From Bathymodiolus brooksi (lineage: Eukaryota > Mollusca > Bivalvia > Mytilida > Modiolidae): DNA of 64,000 nucleotides. Location of the stretch: contig OY804579.1 of assembly GCA_963680875.1 (NCBI GenBank), forward strand, positions 81,395,095 through 81,459,094, in the 5' to 3' direction. Numbering within the stretch: position 1 is the stretch's first letter; each line of letters opens with the position of its first letter. Below are positions 23,301 to 32,300 of the stretch, in pieces. Below the pieces are notes generated by a model, which saw only the letters and a program-made list of their open reading frames with translations, was not told where the DNA came from and did no database searches. A program made the position numbers and the translations under genes.

Positions 23301-26300
23301 TGGAGAATAGTAGAGAGAGTAACCACTACGCTTACGTCACAGTCCATTCCATGAGCTAAGCGGCGAAGCCTTCCATGTAGTATTCACTGCCGTTCTTTCA
23401 GAATAGCGTTTATTAATTCAGCAATATTTTGACATTGTGGATTACGTTGGTTCACTTTACGGCCAAACACGTCCAATACGTGCTCTGTTGTGTTCATATC
23501 AGGGGACTTGGCAGGCCAAGTATCAATCGCCTCTTGCTGCCCGAATTTTATTACAATGCGAACTCTGTGCGGTCTAGCGTTATCGCCCATAAATATCGGC
23601 CTGTCAGTCAATGGATGATTATCAAATTGGGTGCAACGTGTGCGCTACGAATAGTTGGAAGATACCAAAGAGATAATCAGAATCTGTAAATCGAAGAAGA
23701 AGAACGTTGTCGCGGTAAGCAACGCCATTGAGGTTACCTTGTTAAACATGCTAGTGTAGCATACAATTAAAAGAAAAGCACACCAGACAGTTACACCGCC
23801 GCCACCGAACGCTGTTGCACCCATCACGTTCCCATAATAAAATGCAGTGTTTATATGCCACCGGACTCAAACGCGGCCATCCACGGGGCGCAAAATAAAA
23901 ATCGACATTTGTTTGACCAATGGACTCGTTTCCAATTTCGAATATTCCAACGGAGATGGTCATGTGACCAATTCTATCGAGCCCGCCGATGACGTAATGA
24001 CAATGACAGTTGCGGCCGTTTCATGTGTTACTTTTCGCACGGGCGCTGCTGATTGAGTCGTGTGTTGACAGTCCTTACATGACCCTCAAAATTAAATTCA
24101 TCATCTCGAATACGAACTCATGTAGCAAAGCGATTTCTCCGGCACACCGGGATATTAGCATATCCTCCTGTCAGACCTCGGACGTTCATCAACTATTCCA
24201 GTCACTTGCAAACGCTGCATAAGACGATCAATTACATAATGGTATACCCCTATTTGTCATGCCACCTGTCTATTGCTAAAACCTGCATATATTATGCCAA
24301 CATGCTCGAGTTTTTGATTGACAACATATTTGTTATCTTTGGTGAACGTGTTTTTCAACACACAGTCGGCATACCTATGGGTACAACCTGTGCTCCTCTT
24401 CGCGCCCACTTGTTCCTTTATTCGCATGAGGTAGACTTCATACACGGGCTTCTCAAGAAAAACGAAAAGAGATTAGCCCGATCCTTTAATTTCACGTTCC
24501 GCTATATAGATGATGTCCTTTCACTAAATAATTCTAGGTTTGGTCATTTCGTTGATCGCATCTATCCCATTGAGCTTGAAATAAAGGATACCACAGATAC
24601 AGATAGGTCTGCTTCATACCTTGACCTACACCTCGAAATTGACAGTGAGGGGCGCTTAAGAACGAAACTTTACGACAAAAGAGATGTTTTCAATTTTCCC
24701 ATTGTGAACTTTCCATTCATATGTAGCAACATCCCAGCAGCACCTGCATATGGAGTATATATCTCTCAGTCGATACGATATTCCAGAGAGGATTTCCTTG
24801 ATAGATAGTTGCCGCTAACAAGGAAGCTACTGAACCAAGGGTTCCTCTTAGTTAAGTTGAAGTCATCACTTCGAAAGTTTTATGGTCGCCACCACGACTT
24901 GGTTGACCGTTATGGAATATCTGTGTGACAAATGACCACGGATATGTTCCACTTCTCGTAAACACTTCGCGGTCCTTTCCTCGTTCATGACTTTTCATCG
25001 AGTTTGTAACTAGATTACCACGACGTGTGCTACTAGTGGAGCAGGAACTGCTTACCCTTCCGGAGCACCTGAGTTCACACCGGGTTTTAGTGGGGTTCGT
25101 GTTACTCGATCTTGAGTTTTATATGTATGTTTTGTTGATCGTTGTTTGTCCTTTTGCACTTTTTCTTTTGGCCATCGTGTTGTCTGTTCTTTTTCTATAT
25201 ACGGATTCTGATTGCCCCTTTGGTATCTTCAAACTCTTCTTTGCCATCTCTCTGCTAAGCTCAATTTTCACCTAACCATAACTTGATGAAAACACTCCAT
25301 ACGAAAATTTCTACAACATCAACTGACAAATACATTTTGTAATTAGGTGTGACACCAACTGTGCACCAGTGTTAAACGAACACGACTTTATCGATCGATG
25401 ACTTGTTACACATTTAATTAATGCTTATGTGTACAGATATTCTTTACAGTAGTCGCAAATGAAAAAAGTTAATTTTCAAAAAAAAGATATTTATGAAATA
25501 AATCAAGTGGAGCTTAACTTTTGTCGAAGTGTATACAAGTGACATTTGCCTTTTATTTTGTACCTACCACATAATGGTATATCACAATAGTCCCATTTAA
25601 CAGATGTGTCAAGTGTGTAACACCATGGATATAATGCATTCAGGTCTGAATTACGACAATAATTTTTAGAATTGAAGATAACGTCATATGAATGGTCATG
25701 AGGAGTCTTAGATGACCAATCTTGGCATGTAATCCCAGATTTTGTTTTATTTACCATTCCTCTATATGTAAATCCTTGATCGTCTTCTAAGCATTCACGA
25801 ACTTGATAAAAAAAAAAAAAACATATTATGACTCATTTATAAAAAACCATAGAAACGCTTCCTTCATTGTAATGAATAGTTAGATACAACACTATATCAG
25901 GTAAAGGATTGTGATTCTTGTTTAAAATAACATGAGCAAGGTTGTATGTAAGCACAATCCTGTCCTTTTCTGATTCATGACTAATCAACGGGTTTGTTAC
26001 AAGAGTAGCACTACAGCTGCCACATATTGAGTAGGAACTGCTTACCTACCCTTCCGGAACACCCGATTTCATCCCCAGTTTTTAGTGGGGTTCGTATCAC
26101 TCAATCTTTAGTTTTATGGGGTGTTTTTTGTACATCATTGTTCTGTTGTCCTGTTTGCTTTGGTTATTTCATTGTCTGTCCTTCTTCGATTTACTGGATT
26201 CTGATTACCCCTTTGGTATCTCCAGTTCAAACTTTTCTTTTAGTTATTTTCATGACGAGAGCCCCTATTTTTGTAAATAGTTGCTGGTGATCCTTGCTTT

Positions 26301-29300
26301 ATACTAGCATAATAGCGATCAGAGTGATCGAGTGGTTACTGTCTTTGACTGCTAAAGTGTAGCATCAAATCGCAAGTTCACGTCTAATACGAACCTCAAA
26401 TGTTCAGATTCCTGATTCAATGTCCAGGTTCCTGATTCATCCCCCAATAAGTCTGGTAGTCACAATATAGGTGAAATATTGCTTAAAATAACAAGGAAGC
26501 TACTGAACCAAGGGTTCCTCTTAGTCAAGTTGAAGTCATCACTTCGAAGGTTTTACGGTCGTCACTATGACTTGGTTGACTGTTGCGGAATATCTGTGTC
26601 ACAAATGACCACGGATATGTTCCACTTGTCGTAAACACTTCCCGGTCCTTTCCTCATTCATGATATATCACCGGGTTTGTAACTAGATTAATACGATGGG
26701 TGCCACTAGTGGAGCAGAAAATGCCTACCCTTCCGGAGCACCTAAGTTCACCCCCGGTTTTTAGTGGGGTTCGTGTTACTCGATCTTTTGTTTTATATGA
26801 ATGTTTTGTAGATCGTTGTTTGTCTTTTTGTACTTTTTCTTTTGGCCATTGTGTTGTCTGTTCTTCTTCGATATACGGATTCTGATTACCCCTTTCTTTA
26901 AATTCTTCCTAGAGAAATCGAAGGGCCAATCAAAAAAGGACAACAGTAGATACACAAGACACAAGACGAATACAAAAAACCCAAAGCAAAACACAACTCA
27001 ATATGCGTTGGATATCACTATAGGCAAAGCCACACAAATAATGCTTATAAGACATGAGCCATCCTACATAAAACTGGAGGTCAATACGAATCGAACATCG
27101 TTTTTATCCGGAAATCGTAACGGACATCACAGACGGAACTAAGTGATAATAAACACAAATTTCTGGCATAGACTAAATACACTAACCTGGATTTTTAAAG
27201 AGGTAGTGCACGGAAAATAATAGTCCTCTGCTCCACTACACACACAACATTATTGAGTAAGAGAAGAGTATATTGATGGTTCTGAATCAGGTTAGTGTGT
27301 TCGATTGGAACGACATGTCTACTTGAAGACCGTTATTTTTTTCCAGTGTGTTAGCATTATAGCTACCCAGCCCTACGAGTTGATCTAATACACACAGACA
27401 TTACTATTACCTCATCAAGAAGTAACGTTATCATCGCGAACTAACTGACAAACTGCTCACATGGAGTTAAACAGCAATAACTGTTTTTTTAATGTTGCTT
27501 AATCGTTAGTTTTTCAAGTGGTGTTTTGTTGATCGTTGTTTGTCCTTTAGTCCTTTTTCTTTTGGTCATTGTGTTGTCTGTCCTTATTCTACTGATATTG
27601 ATTACCCCTTTGGTTCTTCAAACTCTTCTTACGACAAATAGGAGATACGTATTTGAAATAATGGTAAAACTCGCTTAGAAAGTGAACTCTGCAAACAATC
27701 ACAACGGATTCTTGGAATAACTACAGCAGTGATCATAACAAAAGATCTGACAAAAGTGAGAAGGTAGTAAGATTATGTACCCCGGAAGGGCTTAGTATCT
27801 CATGCTCCTTGCATGGCATCTATTGTTAGTACTGACAACACGTGCATGCAATATGTTATGCGAAAATCGTGAAGTGTATATCAATTTGTAATTAAAGGCA
27901 TGAAATATAAGGAATGCTTGACTGATTGACTGGTGCTTCACGCCAACTTTAGAAGTAATTTAGCTATATCATAGCGTAAGCAAATTGCATAAATTAAAAT
28001 CTTATAAAAACGACATTGTGCCATAATATAGATCAGGTCGGTATTAAGCCTTTTCATATCATAATAGTCTTGAAGTTGTCACGCTGGGTACTGATGAAGG
28101 ATCCCAAGGTTCAAACTCACGCAGCTTCCCAGCGCGTCTCAAGATAGTGTATCAGTATGTCTTCTCAATAGGGGTTGTCCGTTTATAATACGGACCATAG
28201 TGGGTTGCGTAGATTTCGAAAATGAGCAGGCGCATTATAGCCGCTACAAAATACTAAATTTGTCGTCTCTATCGAAATCATGATATTTTTTTCAGTGGCA
28301 GTCAAACGTCGTGACCCGGTGTCTTCTCTCTATTTTCTTTGTATATAGCAAAACTTGAATATGCATGAAATATTTGTCCCTGGATGTTAAGCAACCACAA
28401 TCAATCAATCAACCATTCACGGAGTTGTTAAGTGCTCAACATAAGATAAATGTAAAGGACATTGACTGCGTGTGTCCATTTAGTAATTGTTGTTGAAATC
28501 GAATCCCCTGTGCATGATGCACAGATATTTCCCTAAGCTAATAATATTATCTCAATTCATACCAGTGTCGCAATTCTCTTCATCTTCACCATTTGAACAG
28601 TCTGCAACCCCGTTGCAACGCCAATAATCAAGAATACACTGTCCATCCTTGCAAAGAAAAAATCCTGCACTGCAATCTGATTTAAGAACATAAAAAAACC
28701 TTATATCACTTTACAAACGTAGATGTCTAAGCTTGTGAGCGTGACGTGTTTCTGGAATAACCTCCATAATGTACGCCCAAAGTCAAAAGATAGTTCCTAA
28801 ATAATATAATTTATTAAAATAAGGTATCGTGGCGTTATCAGTTCTCGATAGTAATCTATTCTCGATAGTTTCGCGCGTGTGCAATTTGACAGATTTGACA
28901 GCACGTGTCTTCTGTTCGCTTGGATTTTACTTACAGAACACCACCTCGCTTGATCAAAGCAAAAATAAAAATCACCATGTTACGTATTAAGTATGCAAAT
29001 AAACATAGTTTCCTTCTACCCCAAGTTTACAACCTTTTTCTTATTCCCAAAACTAGACCAACTTACCCATTTTCCCTCAGAAAATTCCGGTTATCAATGT
29101 AAGCAAAGGGTGAAATGAAATGAAGGTCAAGTACACGCAAGTCATGTATAACCGGAAATAATGTAAACAAAATGCCCACCGTACACACAAATGCACACTT
29201 ATCGAGAACATATGACGTAGTACACAAAATGTCCGAAATTAGCACATATGAAAATCATCGATCTGGAGTGAATGATTATTGAGGCATGCATAGAGTTTGT

Positions 29301-32300
29301 ATTGTGCATACGGGAAAGTGGACAAACAAGTTTGATATGTTATCGAGAACCGATAACACCAGGATATCCTTAGCCAATTTTGTCTCTTTGGTTTTGTTGG
29401 CTTAGCTGACTCCAAAGACTTTTAAATTATTTGTCTTTCGAACCTTTTGACTATGACCGTACCTGATGAAGATAATTCCAGAAACGCGTCGAGCGGACTA
29501 AATCAGATATCTATGTTTTTAAATTATTTAATTCAATTACGTTGTTATTGTTTACTTTGCTATCTTTGATCATCACAATTAATCGATTCGACAGACTCAT
29601 CTGTGTTTGACTATATGTGTGATATACGCTCTAATATTTGGTACTTATTATTATACATTTCCGATTGATATTGTTCGAGCACACCTAAATAAGGTACATT
29701 GGGGAATGAGAATCTGTTACATTCGATCTACAATGTTGATTAATTATTGCAGCAAGGGAGTGATAGATTGATTGTTGTTTAACGCCAAATGAGCAATGTT
29801 TCAGCTATATCATGCCGAGACAAAATACATTTAATTAAGATGATGATGATGTCCGCTTTGTATGAGACCAACACACTTTGTTGGTTTATAGACGGTTCTT
29901 AATAATATGCTCATAAATATTCATATATCTCGATAGCGAGGCTAAGCTAGGCAAAATTTGTAAACAACATGGCAGCCTCCAGTGGAGAGAATATTTCAAC
30001 AAGAGATTTGTCGAAACTACCAGATATTTCTTTCACATTTGTGGAAGATTTCATCAAAGGACATGGTACTAGTTCTGGTAAAGAACAAATGGCTGAAGGG
30101 TTTAAATACTACAGCGAGAAATACGTGCATTCTGTATCAGGTAAGTTCTATATATTTATTTGTCGATGTCTCCATCTACGTTTCTAATGAAATGGGCTTC
30201 TATGTATCTTTTTATTTGCATTTTTTTGTCTACAAATAGGAATTTATCTAAAAATTCTACATATTTTTGTTGTTTAAAAAAAAAGAGAGGAATCGAGTGC
30301 ACCTTTATGTGAGCACACGTAATTTTGATCGCTCCCTGTTAATGTGGAATTATGCATTCGGATTTGGATTTAACCAGCCATAAATCGCTAAATTTCATTA
30401 TACAACAGAAATGTAAGTTGTTTTACTGACATTTGTGGAGAAAATTTCAAAAATAGACGTTTATTCACTGAAAATTGTGTAATTCTATCTACTGAATGTG
30501 AAAGTAAACAAAGAGGTTAACTAAGGGATTATATAATAATGGAAAGTTTACCGAAACCATTAGTTGTATTAATAGGTTCTATTATTGAAGAATACGAACA
30601 TTTTACATGGAATTCGACATACTTGGGTGATAAAATGAGAATTTCATTAGTTTGGACAAGAGGCGAACTGATAAATAGAAACAATGGAAAGAAACACAAA
30701 TCACCATCAAAAATAGAGAGAGACAATAGACGTTCGGATACATGGCATGAAAAACAGGAGTCTAACAAGATTGAATCCGAAGGAGAAATTGACGAATCTG
30801 AGCATAGTCAAAGTTCAGAAATGGAAACAGAATCGGAAGATGAACATATAGAAAATATAGAAGTAATTTCCCCAAGTGTAACCCCTGTACAGGTAAACAC
30901 TCTACCTGTTGATGTACCACCTGTTAGGGTATCAATTAATAGTAGACAAATTAAACGTAATACAATTACAACGAATAGAGTAGAAAAGAAGAATAGTGAG
31001 GAAAATTTACCAAAGACGGTCGATATAAAATGTAAACAAACAACGACAGTAGCATCTATATCTATAGTAACAGGGAAAAGCCCATGTACAGATTCTCATT
31101 ATGAGAAAGTTGTATTTAGTAGGACAAGTGAAGCAGATTATGTGATCGGAAAAGTAAAAATGAAAAACATTTTAGTAATTAACAAATTAGATCGTTCAAA
31201 TGCCGGTATACGACACATAGCAATGGAGGACAATAAAACCAAATATGAATCTTATATGTTTTACCAGCGGAAGTTTTGGGATGTGAGAAAAACAGAAAAT
31301 GAAGAAATAAGAATGTACGCGAAACAAATACCAAGAATGGACAGATATGCCGAAAAGTACAAATTGTGTCCGTGGTGTTTTCAATCTTGACTTGAGAAGC
31401 GTAATTTATTTTTTAATAGTTAAAAATCATAGATAATAATTTACAACAAACGTGAATTAGACAATAATATAAATACTCTGGTATGGTATCCAACCGTTAC
31501 ATTATATTTCAATTTAATCCACGCAAATTAGAAATATTATTTTTGTTTATTAATTTGACTATTATAAAAACGGACGAATATATGTATAATAGTTTTTAAT
31601 CGTATTATTATGAATATAATAAATCTTGATAATTTTCGAAATGAACATTTAGAAGAGAAATTGACATTAATTAAGGGAATTATTTAACTATGATGTGTAT
31701 TATAATATATCTGTGATACATGTATATAATTAGAATGTGTATATATAATAAAGATAAAAAAAAACCCAAATATCATCGTTTAAAATGTAATTGTAATGTC
31801 GTGTTGCTTCGTAATTAATAAAAGCTGATTTAATGTAAACAAAGTAATGATTAGGCGATCATGCATTGTCAGATTTTTTGTATGCGTGACTTGCAGCTTT
31901 GTAGCTAGAGTATGTATTACGAACATTGAAATAATAAAAACTGATGTCGGTAAATTATACTACATTTTTTGTATATGGTAATTTTCATGAATGACAGAGA
32001 AGTAATGTGGGTGCATTTGATTCTTTTGCAGTGTACTCAGATGAGGGTGGGTGCTTGGTTAAAGGCAAATGTTTCAGGTCTCAAAGAAAACATGAATCCC
32101 CGCATGAAATGAAGGTAAGCATATGACAAGCGATTCAAATAATATACATTGTTACAGTTATATTTGTACACATATGCAAAGGATATTCCTGTCATAAACA
32201 GGCTCATTGACACCAAAAAGGGGGGTCAGTGCAGAACTTGTGTAGATGTGTTGAATCTATGCACTGACTTATAAGCTTATTTTATTAACGAAGCAAACTT

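Larger units (their letters stand above)
22991..25531 (-). mobile_element. Tc1/mariner element with nested Penelope insertion
   Basis: Left end CACTTCCACAAAAGTTAAGA and right end, on minus, CACTTCGACAAAAGTTAAGC form terminal inverted repeats, flanked by TATA on both sides (TA target duplication). A decayed transposase lies inside on minus. About 1 kb of Penelope-like sequence interrupts the transposase N-terminal region. The whole lies in the intron after the second kringle exon. Confidence 0.85.

Noticed and set aside
24206..24290. N-terminal extension of the Penelope RT frame
   Set aside because: Read on minus, these bases encode the Tc1 transposase segment [11 protein letters not shown] and preceding residues, so they are not RT.
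29468..29495. Hammerhead ribozyme core (CTGATGA ... GAAAC)
   Set aside because: Both boxes are present 11 bases apart, but the bases between do not form a stem II and no flanking stem I/III is evident.
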